A stretch of DNA of 42,215 nucleotides, from positions 1 to 42,215 of the forward strand of contig PBAL01000009.1 in the NCBI GenBank assembly GCA_002715965.1, read 5' to 3'. A program made the translations under genes and the position numbers. The first letter of the stretch is position 1, and every line of letters starts with the position of its first letter. Shown here one piece after another: positions 8,502-16,786 of the stretch. Source of the stretch: Verrucomicrobiales bacterium. GTDB taxonomy: Bacteria > Verrucomicrobiota > Verrucomicrobiia > Limisphaerales > JAYPXF01. The notes under the pieces were generated by a model that was given only the letters and a program-made list of their open reading frames with translations, ran no database searches and was not told where the DNA came from.

Positions 8502-9812
8502 ATGAATAGACGAGAATTCCTCCTCAGCACTTCTGCTGCTCTGGCCGTGGCTCCCAATGCTCTGGCCAGAAGACCTAAGCGACCGAAGCTATTGTCCGAG
8601 CAGGGTTGCGGACGCGCGACCGGCTATGCGGAAGCCAACAAAATCGTCACTATTGGCGACCTGACGCACGTCACCTGGCTGGATTCCCCGTCGGAGGGAT
8701 TTCGTGTGCGCATTGCCACCTTGAATCGGAAGACCAACGAGTGGTCGCGCACCTATACAGTGGGGGACGCGTTCGACAATCATGGAGGACCGGCCCTGAC
8801 GGTGGATGCTGAGGGTTATCTTCACATTACCTATTACACGCATCATCATCCGTTTCGCTACCGTCGCTCCAAGCGGCCGAACGACGCCTCCGAGTGGGAA
8901 GAAGAGATGCAATTTGGCGATCGGCTCACGTACCCGACGATGCTGTGTGGGAGCGACGGCACGCTCTATTTCACCGCTCGTCGCAGCTATTCAGACCGTC
9001 CCTGGACGGTGGAGATGTGGAAGAAGCCCGCAGGCAAGGATTGGGAACAAGTGGGATCCATTATGTATTCCAGACATAAGGGATATGCCCACTTTCAGGA
9101 ATCCCTCTGCTGGGGACCGGATCACAAGACGATCCACCTGTCCTGCCGATTCCATGAGCTTACGGACAAAGGCGCCTATGGCCGCTTCAACACGGTCGCC
9201 TACATGAAGAGTGAGGATTTCGGGAAGACCTGGAGACGTGCGAACGGGGATCTTATCGAAGGGTCAATTACGGCGGAGAAGATGGACGTCATCGATCGCG
9301 GGGGCGAAAACTTCAATCGCACCTTGAGGGTGGGTTGCATTGCAGCGGACAAGAATAATCAACCATGGATTCTCTACAGCGCCGTCGCGAAGAATCGTGG
9401 AAATGCACGCCTCACACGGGCAGACCCAAAGGGACAGTGGAACGCAACCGAGCTCGCGCCAAATCTCCCGCCGGCTTGGCGCAATTTCAATTTCATCATG
9501 GCAGGTGGGCTGGCCTTTGATTCGCGCGGAGAACTTCACGGTGTGGGGCAACTTCAGAATGGTGAACGAAACGAGAAGGAGTGGGGAGATCCGACGAACG
9601 AAATTGCAAAATTTCAGATGAGCAAGGAAGGCGCGTTTGAGTTTCGAGCGCTGAGTGAATTCGATTCGAAGACCTCGCACTGGCTGCCTTCCATCGAACG
9701 TCCAACTGGATTCAATCAGCTCAGGCACACTCCCGGTGTCATCTATACCGGCGGGCCGCCCGGGGGGAACAACAAGGAACTTCTGGCCAATCGCGTTTAT
9801 TGGAATGCCTGA
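8502..9812 (+). CDS. Tat-exported BNR-repeat beta-propeller protein (BNR_4 type)
   Basis: A 436-residue protein beginning MNRREFLLSTSAALA, a twin-arginine signal with RREFL. The mature part has sialidase-like BNR signatures: SEDFGKTWRR (Asp-box type), and a DNHGGPALTVDAEGYLHITY stretch followed by PFRYRRS. That last combination resembles the BNR_4 family (PF15892), which is distantly related to polysaccharide lyases acting on ulvan. A role in binding or cutting an acidic polysaccharide is inference, and catalytic residues cannot be assigned. It follows cinA by 19 bp, but its export and family suggest a link to the sulfatases nearby rather than to cinA. Confidence 0.75.
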   Translation: MNRREFLLSTSAALAVAPNALARRPKRPKLLSEQGCGRATGYAEANKIVTIGDLTHVTWLDSPSEGFRVRIATLNRKTNEWSRTYTVGDAFDNHGGPALTVDAEGYLHITYYTHHHPFRYRRSKRPNDASEWEEEMQFGDRLTYPTMLCGSDGTLYFTARRSYSDRPWTVEMWKKPAGKDWEQVGSIMYSRHKGYAHFQESLCWGPDHKTIHLSCRFHELTDKGAYGRFNTVAYMKSEDFGKTWRRANGDLIEGSITAEKMDVIDRGGENFNRTLRVGCIAADKNNQPWILYSAVAKNRGNARLTRADPKGQWNATELAPNLPPAWRNFNFIMAGGLAFDSRGELHGVGQLQNGERNEKEWGDPTNEIAKFQMSKEGAFEFRALSEFDSKTSHWLPSIERPTGFNQLRHTPGVIYTGGPPGGNNKELLANRVYWNA

Positions 9813-10264
9813 TGGTCCTTTTGGATCGGTGATTGGCAGGACCTCCCGCCCTTTCTGTCTGGGAATTGTTTGTGCTTTGAGGCATTTACACCGGGCATAT
9901 CAGGAGCCGCCCGATGGTTAAAGGAACGGTATTCCCGGACTCTTTTCGCGGTGGGTGAAGTGTGTCTTGTGCACTCAGCTTGAATCAGGAATTCTACGAC
10001 GCCTATTCGACAAATCGAATTTTGGAGTGGTCTGCCTTGCGCCCGATGGAGTTTTCGAAGCGGCCAATTTGCCCCTGCGCGCGGCGCTCGTGAGCGTCAG
10101 CTCTGGCCGCGCATCCTTGTGGTCTCCTTCAATCCGACCGACGAACTCGCCGACGCCGCGTTGGAATCGGGGGGGCGACGGTCTCATCAGCAAGTCCGAC
10201 ATTCAGGATGAACTGAAGGATTACCTCGGGCGCTGGTTTGGTTGACAACCGGAGGTTGAATAGT
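9813..10264. other. 452-bp gap between genes, containing a degraded coding remnant
   Basis: No intact gene is apparent. The right part (about 10080-10245) holds a decayed receiver-domain fragment, listed separately. The left part has stretches that look protein-like in changing frames, such as FYDAYSTNRILEWSALRP, read from about 9990 to 10060. This suggests the remnant was longer and has collected several disruptions. I see no strong promoter, hairpin or RNA gene. Confidence 0.4.
10086..10245 (+). pseudogene. remnant of a response-regulator receiver domain, frameshifted at a G7 run
   Basis: Reading from about 10086 gives LWPRILVVSFNPTDELADA and then ALESGG up to a run of seven G (10169-10175). 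Removing one G continues the protein as DGLISKSDIQDEL and KDYLGRWFG, then TGA at 10243-10245. The combined piece fits the second half of a receiver domain: strand 4 ending in Ser (ILVVS), helix 4, strand 5 with the conserved Lys (ISKSD), and helix 5. The first half with the phosphorylated Asp is not visible. It is a broken or wrongly sequenced gene fragment. The function of the intact parent is unknown. Confidence 0.4.
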
Positions 10265-10906
10265 CTACCTCGAATACGGAACAGCTCCGTATCCCGTCCG
10301 CGTCGCGTATTTGAAGAAGTATACCGCGGCGATGGAGACCATGATGAACAACAGGAAGGCCACCACCGCCGAAACCAGTTTCAGGTTTTTGACCTGACGC
10401 TCCGTCTTCTCCCGTTCTGCGGCCATTGCCTGGCGGAACATCATCTCGGTCTGCTTGGCCTGTGCGCTGGCAAACAACTCTTCACGTAGCACTCGTGAAT
10501 ACCACTGGTTCTCTTTTGCTCCGAAAGACTCAGGCATGGATTCTAGATCCTCGTCACTTGCCGGATCAAAGCCGTGTTCCTTCCAGAACATCAGGTCGTC
10601 CTGCAGCCACACACGGAGTAGCGCGTAGTTTCGGGCCAGCGTCTCAAAGCGTTCCCAGATCAGTTCACGAAGCTGGTCGGCAATGCCAAAATCCACAAAC
10701 GCCTCGCTGTGAATCAATCCGTGTTCGCCGTCGCGCTTGAATCCGATCGCTGCGAGGATGGTGCCGTTGGCATCGTGGGCCACCTGAAACTCGGTCACCC
10801 GCTTGTCCAGTGCCTCCACCGGCAGGCGTTCTGTTTCCCAAAGCTCACGCAGCACTGGCAGATCATCCAGTGTGGCGCGTCGGGCAAAGTAGGCCAACTG
10901 TTCCAT
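10265..10906 (-). CDS. GNAT-like domain protein with coiled coil and C-terminal membrane anchor
   Basis: Residues 1-120 of 213 look like a GNAT N-acetyltransferase fold: it opens with FARRATLDDLPVLRELWE, has a central strand ILAAIGFKRDGEHGLIHS, and later FWKEHGFDP in the usual GNAT C-terminal position. The acetyl-CoA loop (Q/R-x-x-G-x-G/A) is not recognisable, so activity is doubtful. A charged helical stretch follows (about 150-178, EREKTERQVKN). A single membrane segment comes near 179-200 and a short basic tail after that. No signal peptide is present, so the GNAT-like part would face the cytoplasm. It is divergent from the sulfatase gene across a 117-bp spacer. Confidence 0.65.
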   Translation of the reverse strand: MEQLAYFARRATLDDLPVLRELWETERLPVEALDKRVTEFQVAHDANGTILAAIGFKRDGEHGLIHSEAFVDFGIADQLRELIWERFETLARNYALLRVWLQDDLMFWKEHGFDPASDEDLESMPESFGAKENQWYSRVLREELFASAQAKQTEMMFRQAMAAEREKTERQVKNLKLVSAVVAFLLFIMVSIAAVYFFKYATRTGYGAVPYSR

Positions 10907-11023
10907 CCGCTGAAAATAGCGGGCCAGCGAAAATCGGTAAAGAGGTGAACGGCTGGATCAAGCAATCGACTGCGGAGTTTGCTGCTTGGATTTTCTCTGC
11001 CCTTCGCAATCCTCCAGTTGCAC

Positions 11024-12718
11024 ATGCACCGTTCACTGACACTGCTCCTTCTTTGCGCCTCCATTGTGGTCACTCAAGCCGCCACACAACCCAACATCGT
11101 TCTCATCATGGCGGACGATATGGGCTATTCGGATATTGGTTGCTACGGAAGCGAAATCCAAACGCCTCATCTTGACTCTCTTGCAGAGCGCGGGCTCCGC
11201 TTTACACAGTTCTACAATACATCCCGCTGTTGCCCGACCCGTGCGGCGCTGCTCACCGGCCTTTACTCGCATCAGGCCGGGATCGGGTTGATGACGGGTG
11301 ATCGCGGCTGGGAAGCGTATCGAGGAGATTTGAACAAGCGCTGCGTCACGCTGGCCGAGGCACTTCGGTTGGAGGGGTATCGCAACTACATGTCTGGCAA
11401 ATGGCATGTCACGCGTTTCACCAGCCCGAAAGGACCAAAGCACAATTGGCCACTCCAACGCGGTTTCGATCGCTTTTATGGAACCATCACCGGGGCCGGC
11501 AGTTTCTATGATCCCGCGTCGCTTTGCCGGGATAACACCTACATCACGCCGGAGAATGACGTGATGTATCAGGCTGAGGTTTACCACTATACCGATGCGA
11601 TCAGCGACAACGCGGCAATGTATGTCCGCGATCACCAACGCGCACATCGGAACAAGCCATTCTTCATGTATGTGTCTTACACCAGCGCACATTGGCCGAT
11701 GCACGCGCCTGAGGATTACGTCGCTGGATACAAGGGGAAATATGACGAGGGTTACCACGCGATTCGAAAGGCACGTTACGCGAAGTCGATTGAAGAAGGT
11801 GTGATCGAGAAGCGCTGGAAGATGTCCGCACCGGCATCTCAGTGGGAAAAGTTTCCGCACAAGGCCTGGGATATCCGCTGCATGGAGGTCTATGCCGCAA
11901 TGGTTGAACAAATGGACGCGGGCATCGGCAAGATTGTCGATGCGTTGAAACAGGCCGGACAACTGGACAATACAATCGTGACTTATTTGCAGGACAACGG
12001 CGGCTGTGCGGAAGGTTACGGGCGTCGTGACAATTCAGACAAGATGGCGCGTTTTGATTTCAAACCCTTCGGCCCAAACGACCTGCAAACGAAGATTTGG
12101 CCTCCGATGCAGACGCGCGACGGTCGCTGGGTTCGGACCGGCCCGAGGACGATGCCGGGTGGAGAGGATACCTTCGTCGCCTACGGCCTGGGTTGGGCGA
12201 ATGCATCGAACACTCCTTTTCGAGGTTACAAGCATGATGGCTATGAAGGAGGAATCAGCACGCCATTCATCGTTCATTGGCCGAAGGGAATTGCGAACAA
12301 TCGGAACGGTAAACTGGTGCATGATCCCTCACACCTCATCGATCTCATGCCGACATTTCTGGCCGCAGCCGGTACTCGATATCCCAGGAAGCACGCCGGT
12401 GAGGATATCCAACCAATGGAAGGAATCAGCTTGCTCCCGGCATTCGCCGGCCAGTTGTTGCAACGCAAAGCACCGCTCGGTTTCGAGCACCACGGGAATC
12501 TTGCTCTTCGTGAAGGTCGTTGGAAGATCGTGTCCGCTTACCGCCGGGACAAGCCGACCAATTGGGAACTCTACGACATGGAAACCGATCGGTCTGAACT
12601 GCGCAATCTCGCGAAAGCACAACCGAAGCGATTACAGGCCATGATCGCAAAATGGCAAAGCTGGGCGGATCGCGTCGGTGTCCAGCCCTGGCCCTTCGAG
12701 AAGAAGAAAAACCGATAG
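11024..12718 (+). CDS. secreted S1-family arylsulfatase
   Basis: From ATG 11024 the protein has 564 residues: a signal peptide (about 1-20, MHRSLTLLLL start), then PNIVLIMADDMGYSDIGCYG with the two metal-binding aspartates. The formylglycine site is C69-C-P-T-R followed by AALLTG. Further motifs are SGKWHVT, a DNGG box (YLQDNGGCAEG) and YEGGISTPFIVHWP, the usual arylsulfatase order. The frame opens 45 bp further upstream, but the signal peptide begins at this ATG. It most likely hydrolyses sulfate esters in the periplasm, with the substrate unknown. Length and motifs fit the common arylsulfatase A-like group of PVC bacteria. Confidence 0.92.
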   Translation: MHRSLTLLLLCASIVVTQAATQPNIVLIMADDMGYSDIGCYGSEIQTPHLDSLAERGLRFTQFYNTSRCCPTRAALLTGLYSHQAGIGLMTGDRGWEAYRGDLNKRCVTLAEALRLEGYRNYMSGKWHVTRFTSPKGPKHNWPLQRGFDRFYGTITGAGSFYDPASLCRDNTYITPENDVMYQAEVYHYTDAISDNAAMYVRDHQRAHRNKPFFMYVSYTSAHWPMHAPEDYVAGYKGKYDEGYHAIRKARYAKSIEEGVIEKRWKMSAPASQWEKFPHKAWDIRCMEVYAAMVEQMDAGIGKIVDALKQAGQLDNTIVTYLQDNGGCAEGYGRRDNSDKMARFDFKPFGPNDLQTKIWPPMQTRDGRWVRTGPRTMPGGEDTFVAYGLGWANASNTPFRGYKHDGYEGGISTPFIVHWPKGIANNRNGKLVHDPSHLIDLMPTFLAAAGTRYPRKHAGEDIQPMEGISLLPAFAGQLLQRKAPLGFEHHGNLALREGRWKIVSAYRRDKPTNWELYDMETDRSELRNLAKAQPKRLQAMIAKWQSWADRVGVQPWPFEKKKNR

Positions 12719-12771
12719 CGCGGCCAGCATTTTGAAGTGAACCTGAGCGAGCAGATTCAACGATTTGGTAA

Positions 12772-13113
12772 TCACTCAGTTTGTATCGTTACTAGGAGAG
12801 CCTTGTAGAACTTTTCGGCCTTCCTCTCATCATCGAAATCGAACTCCATTTCTGATGATGCAACACCCTCCTCGTCGCGTTCCTGTGCGTTCGGAAGGAA
12901 GACGATCACTCGAAATACCCTGCGGCCGGTCCTGTTGGTGGATGATTTGGAAAACCAACCGATCTCGGACTTGCACAGGACCAGTTTGAACTCATCAGAT
13001 TCTTGCCGGGCTTGTTTCACGATTTCAACGAAGCGTCCGACCTGTGTCAGTTCCCACGCCTGCGTGGACGTGAGCGAGAAAAGCAGGAGACCCAATGCAA
13101 TGAGTAATTTCAT
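12772..13113 (-). CDS. small secreted protein of unknown function
   Basis: A 113-residue protein with a clear Sec signal peptide (MKLLIALGLLLFSLTSTQA, cleavage before WELTQ). The mature part of about 94 residues is acidic and charged, with a predicted mix of strands and helix and one cysteine in VLCKSE. I recognise no family. It is divergent from the large SGNH-dehydrogenase gene across 90 bp. Nothing links its function to its neighbours. Confidence 0.55.
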   Translation of the reverse strand: MKLLIALGLLLFSLTSTQAWELTQVGRFVEIVKQARQESDEFKLVLCKSEIGWFSKSSTNRTGRRVFRVIVFLPNAQERDEEGVASSEMEFDFDDERKAEKFYKALLVTIQTE

Positions 13114-13203
13114 GACTTGAAGCTGGCGTCACCTGGATTGACGACGCAATGCCATGACTCCGTTCTGGCATTCGTCCCCTGTTGACGTACTTTCCATTCG
13201 TCC

Positions 13204-16200
13204 ATGCGATTGAGTGCAATTGTCAGTTGTTTCACAACCCTGCTGAGCGCCATCTGCGCATTCGGCGCCACGCCACCGAAAGACGTTCGATTGACCTTCA
13301 CGGGCCAGGAACGGCCGGGGGAAGATCCGGCGCTGAAAAAGTACGGGATGTACGAAGCCAGCGCACCGCGCGCCAAAAGCGGGGCATCGATGGATACAGT
13401 GCTGCCTCTGAAACTGAATCCAGGAGACAAGATTGCGTTCATTGGAAACGCCCTGCTGGATCGAGCGCGTGGCTTCGGATTCTTCGAGTCATTGCTTCAA
13501 CAGGCTTTCCCAACGCACCAGCTGGTCGTGCGCAACCTCGCTTGGTCGGGTGATTCAATCCGCATCCAACCACGACCGCTTAATCTTGCCGATCTCGAGC
13601 AACACCTGACGTACGAGAAGATTGATGTCGTCTTTGTTGCATTCGGATTCAACGAATCGTTCGCGGGTGACGGGGGTTTGCCCGAGTTTAGGCGGACACT
13701 TGGGCATTACCTGGCGAAAATGAAAACCAGCCTATTCAACGGTCAAGAAGGCCCGCGCATCATCCTGCTCTCACCGATTGCCAACGAAGACATGGAACGT
13801 GTTGCCGCAGCCAGCATGAACAACAGGCGCATTCGTCTTTACGTCGATGCGATGCACGAGGTGGCGGTTCAATTGAAAGTAGGTTTTGCAGATGTGTTTA
13901 CCGCAACCGAAGAAGCCATGAAGTCTCCCGGTTCGGATTTGACCTTCAATGGAATCCATATGGAGGCTGAAGGATATGAGCTGATGGCGAAGGAGATCTT
14001 TTCCCAGGTCTTCAGGCGCAAAGCACCGGAGGTCAAAGAATCCTTGAGAGCAGAGATAGTCGAGAAGGATCGCCAGTATTTCTACCGCTATCGCCCCTTG
14101 AACACCTATTACTACACCGGGGCACGAAGCAAGGAACACGGATACAATGATTTCCTACCAGCGATGCGCAACTTCGACCTCATGGTTTCAAATCGTTACG
14201 AACGCATATGGAAGATTGCGCAGGGGAAACCCGTTCCCAAGACCATTGATGATTCGAATTTGCCTCCAATGGGCAAGATATGGGAAGCGCGCGGCACGAA
14301 CGCCTGGCTCAGCGCGGAGGAAGAACGGAAGCACTTCAAGATGGATCCAAGATTCGAAGTGAATCTTTTTGCGGGTGAAGAGCAGTTTCCAGAACTCGCC
14401 TGTCCGATCCAGATCCGTTGGGATTCCAAGGGACGCCTGTGGGTGAGTTGTTCCACGACCTATCCCCAACTCTTCCCGGGCCAGAAACCGAACGACAAAC
14501 TGGTCATTTTCGAAGACACTGATGATGACGGGAAGGCGGACAAGTCGTCGGTCTTCGCGGATGATCTTTACATTCCGCTCGCGTTTGAGTTCGGCAACGG
14601 AGGGGTTTACGTCTCTGAACAACCTCACCTCACGTTCCTCAAGGACACCGATGGCGATGGGAAAGCGGACTTTCGCAAGACCGTCCTCACCGGCTTTGGC
14701 TGCGAGGATTCGCATCACGCCTTGCATGACTTCGTTTGGTCCCCGGATGGGGATCTTATCTTTCGTGAATCGATTTTCCATCATTCGCAAATCGAAACGC
14801 CTTACGGACCCTTACGGCAACAGAACAGCGGCTGGTTCCGCTATGATATCAAGACGGAAAGGCTGACGGCCTTCGGTTGTTACCCGAGCACCAATCCCTG
14901 GGGTGTGACATTCGATGACTGGGGACAGCATGTGGCGAGTCATCCGATCTTTGCATCTGCCTTCCATGCGCTTGATCCGGTCTACCCGGAACAGCATCCG
15001 AGGCCCGCGGGTCTTCCTGCCTATTCCGGTACCTGCGGTCATGACTTTATCGATTTCCCAACTTTCCCGAAATCCATGCGAGGCGGGTTTGCCAAGGCGC
15101 GTTACAAACCCACCAATCGCATTGAGTATCACGAATGGAACGAGACGGAATTCGGCTTGGAAGAGAAATACGTCAGCGACATCTTGTTTTCCTCCGACCT
15201 GAGTTTCATCCCCGTTGATCTTCGCTTCGGTCCGCGAGGCGCGCTCTATGTCTGCGATTGGTACAACCCCATCAAAAGTCACAACCAATACTCGCTCCGA
15301 GATCCGCGTCGCGACCGTAAGTCCGGCCGCATTTGGCGTATTACCGCAAAGGATGGCGTACTCGCTGATCCGCCAAACATCGCCGGCGCTTCGACCGATG
15401 AGTTGTTGCAGGTTCTGCTGGCACCTCATTACCGCTACCGCTACTGGGCGCGCCGTGAACTTCGCGAACGGAACCCGGATCAGGTGAAGAAGGCCCTGGA
15501 TCGCTGGGTTCGAGAATTGGACGAGGAAGATTCAAGGCTTCTCCATCACCAGACCGAGGCCATCTGGGCGTATCGGGGGATTGGCCGGAGGAACGACGCT
15601 GTGCTGAAAGAACTGCTCGAATCCGACAACCACCACGCTCGCGCTGCGGCCACTCGCCAACTACGCTATTGGTGGAGTTCAGCGGATCCCAACTACGTCG
15701 CACTCGCGAAGGCTGCGACTGACACCAATGCATTGGTTCGGCTGGAGGCCGTCATTGCCGCATCATACATCGGCACGCCCGGTGCGCTGGAGGCAAGTGT
15801 TGCTGCGATTACCCAGCCGCACGCAAAGCACCTTACCTACGCAATGCGCACTTCGCTTGGCTCGCAAACGCTCAAGCGCCATTGGGACGGGAACGTGGCC
15901 TTCAATCGCGAACATCCGGAGCTCGCAGAATTCATGGCGGAATTCGACCGGCGCCAACGGCTGAAGCCGCGTCGGATCATCAGCGCGCAAGATGCGCAAT
16001 TCGACACACAGAAAAACCTCAAGCGCGTGAAGATCAGCTGCATCAAGGAACGCATGCTTTATTCGCTGAATCGATTCGAAGTGAGTGCGGGGCAGCCCGT
16101 GCGCCTGGAGTTCATCAATCCGGACGCCACACCCCACAACCTTGTGATTGTCGAGCCCGGGGCGACGTTTGAAATTGGCATGGCCGCAAATGAAATGGCC

Positions 16201-16392
16201 AAGGACCCCGTGGCTGCAAAACGCGGGTTCATTCCGCGCTCGAAGAAGATTCTTCATCACACCCGCATGCTCACCGCGGAAGATGCGCAGGTCCTGCGTT
16301 TCAAGGCTCCTCAGAAGCCCGGAGTCTACCCCTATCTATGCACCTTTCCCGGACACTGGGTACTCATGAAGGGTGAGATGATCGTGAAGTAG
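13204..16392 (+). CDS. secreted four-domain protein: SGNH-like, PVC-type dehydrogenase propeller, HEAT repeats, cupredoxin
   Basis: A 1062-residue exported protein. After a signal peptide (about 1-21), residues 70-270 form an SGNH/GDSL-like domain. Block II (NLAWSGDS), block III (GFNES) and block V (NGIHMEAEGY) are visible, but block I reads FIGNAL, so the nucleophilic Ser is missing (Asn82). Residues about 355-710 are a beta-propeller of the PVC-type membrane-bound dehydrogenase (Piru_Ver_Nterm, TIGR02604) with EDTDDDGKAD and KDTDGDGKAD calcium-binding-like loops. HEAT-like repeats follow (about 720-870). The C-terminal domain (about 935-1062) is a plastocyanin-like cupredoxin with likely copper ligands His978, Cys1046, His1051 and Met1055. 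It probably oxidises a sugar or alcohol and passes electrons to copper, with the substrate unknown. Confidence 0.85.
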   Translation: MRLSAIVSCFTTLLSAICAFGATPPKDVRLTFTGQERPGEDPALKKYGMYEASAPRAKSGASMDTVLPLKLNPGDKIAFIGNALLDRARGFGFFESLLQQAFPTHQLVVRNLAWSGDSIRIQPRPLNLADLEQHLTYEKIDVVFVAFGFNESFAGDGGLPEFRRTLGHYLAKMKTSLFNGQEGPRIILLSPIANEDMERVAAASMNNRRIRLYVDAMHEVAVQLKVGFADVFTATEEAMKSPGSDLTFNGIHMEAEGYELMAKEIFSQVFRRKAPEVKESLRAEIVEKDRQYFYRYRPLNTYYYTGARSKEHGYNDFLPAMRNFDLMVSNRYERIWKIAQGKPVPKTIDDSNLPPMGKIWEARGTNAWLSAEEERKHFKMDPRFEVNLFAGEEQFPELACPIQIRWDSKGRLWVSCSTTYPQLFPGQKPNDKLVIFEDTDDDGKADKSSVFADDLYIPLAFEFGNGGVYVSEQPHLTFLKDTDGDGKADFRKTVLTGFGCEDSHHALHDFVWSPDGDLIFRESIFHHSQIETPYGPLRQQNSGWFRYDIKTERLTAFGCYPSTNPWGVTFDDWGQHVASHPIFASAFHALDPVYPEQHPRPAGLPAYSGTCGHDFIDFPTFPKSMRGGFAKARYKPTNRIEYHEWNETEFGLEEKYVSDILFSSDLSFIPVDLRFGPRGALYVCDWYNPIKSHNQYSLRDPRRDRKSGRIWRITAKDGVLADPPNIAGASTDELLQVLLAPHYRYRYWARRELRERNPDQVKKALDRWVRELDEEDSRLLHHQTEAIWAYRGIGRRNDAVLKELLESDNHHARAAATRQLRYWWSSADPNYVALAKAATDTNALVRLEAVIAASYIGTPGALEASVAAITQPHAKHLTYAMRTSLGSQTLKRHWDGNVAFNREHPELAEFMAEFDRRQRLKPRRIISAQDAQFDTQKNLKRVKISCIKERMLYSLNRFEVSAGQPVRLEFINPDATPHNLVIVEPGATFEIGMAANEMAKDPVAAKRGFIPRSKKILHHTRMLTAEDAQVLRFKAPQKPGVYPYLCTFPGHWVLMKGEMIVK

Positions 16393-16786
16393 GAAGCCAG
16401 TGGGCGCATCCCGCATCATTGCAGCGAGTGCCGGAGCATCCCGGCCTGACGCGCCAATACAAACTTGGACCCAAGCCGCGCTCTAGAAACAACTGCGCCC
16501 GGAAATTGATTCGGACTGTTGTTGCTTATTGGACGGATCCGTACATTAGAAAGACAATTTTCGGTGACGCGTTCTCCCTCACCCAATCCTCTCCCGCTGA
16601 GAGAGAGCAAATAGCGCGCACTCCGCTGTAAGAGAGTTTCTACGTGTCGCGACAAATTTACCGCTCATGGGCTCGCAAGCTCATCTGTCCACCATTACCC
16701 ATAAACCACACCCTCGCACCCACCGGACAGCGTATTTCTTTCCTTGCTCACACCCATATCAGGGTCGAATCTCTTGATACACCGCC
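16393..16786. other. 394-bp non-coding stretch before the DUF1501 gene
   Basis: I see no gene here. Two items are worth noting. First, a sigma70-like pair TTGTTG and TACATT with a 17-base spacer lies at 16519-16547 and overlaps the palindrome ACGGATCCGT, about 240 bp before the DUF1501 start. Second, a segment at about 16568-16605 has TTCTCCCTCACC and CTCTCCC near a short stem (CTCTC with GAGAG), weakly resembling the centre of the MITE-like repeat but without its ends. Confidence 0.3.

Noticed and set aside
9955..10245. A single 96-residue gene read straight through 9955-10245
   Set aside because: The straight frame crosses the G7 run, and only its last part looks protein-like. The one-base repair gives a better receiver-like sequence.
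16568..16605. A third MITE-like copy before DUF1501
   Set aside because: It shares only TTCTCCCTCAC and CTCTCCC-type words. The terminal inverted repeats and the GAAACCG and GAACGCATCAA blocks are absent.
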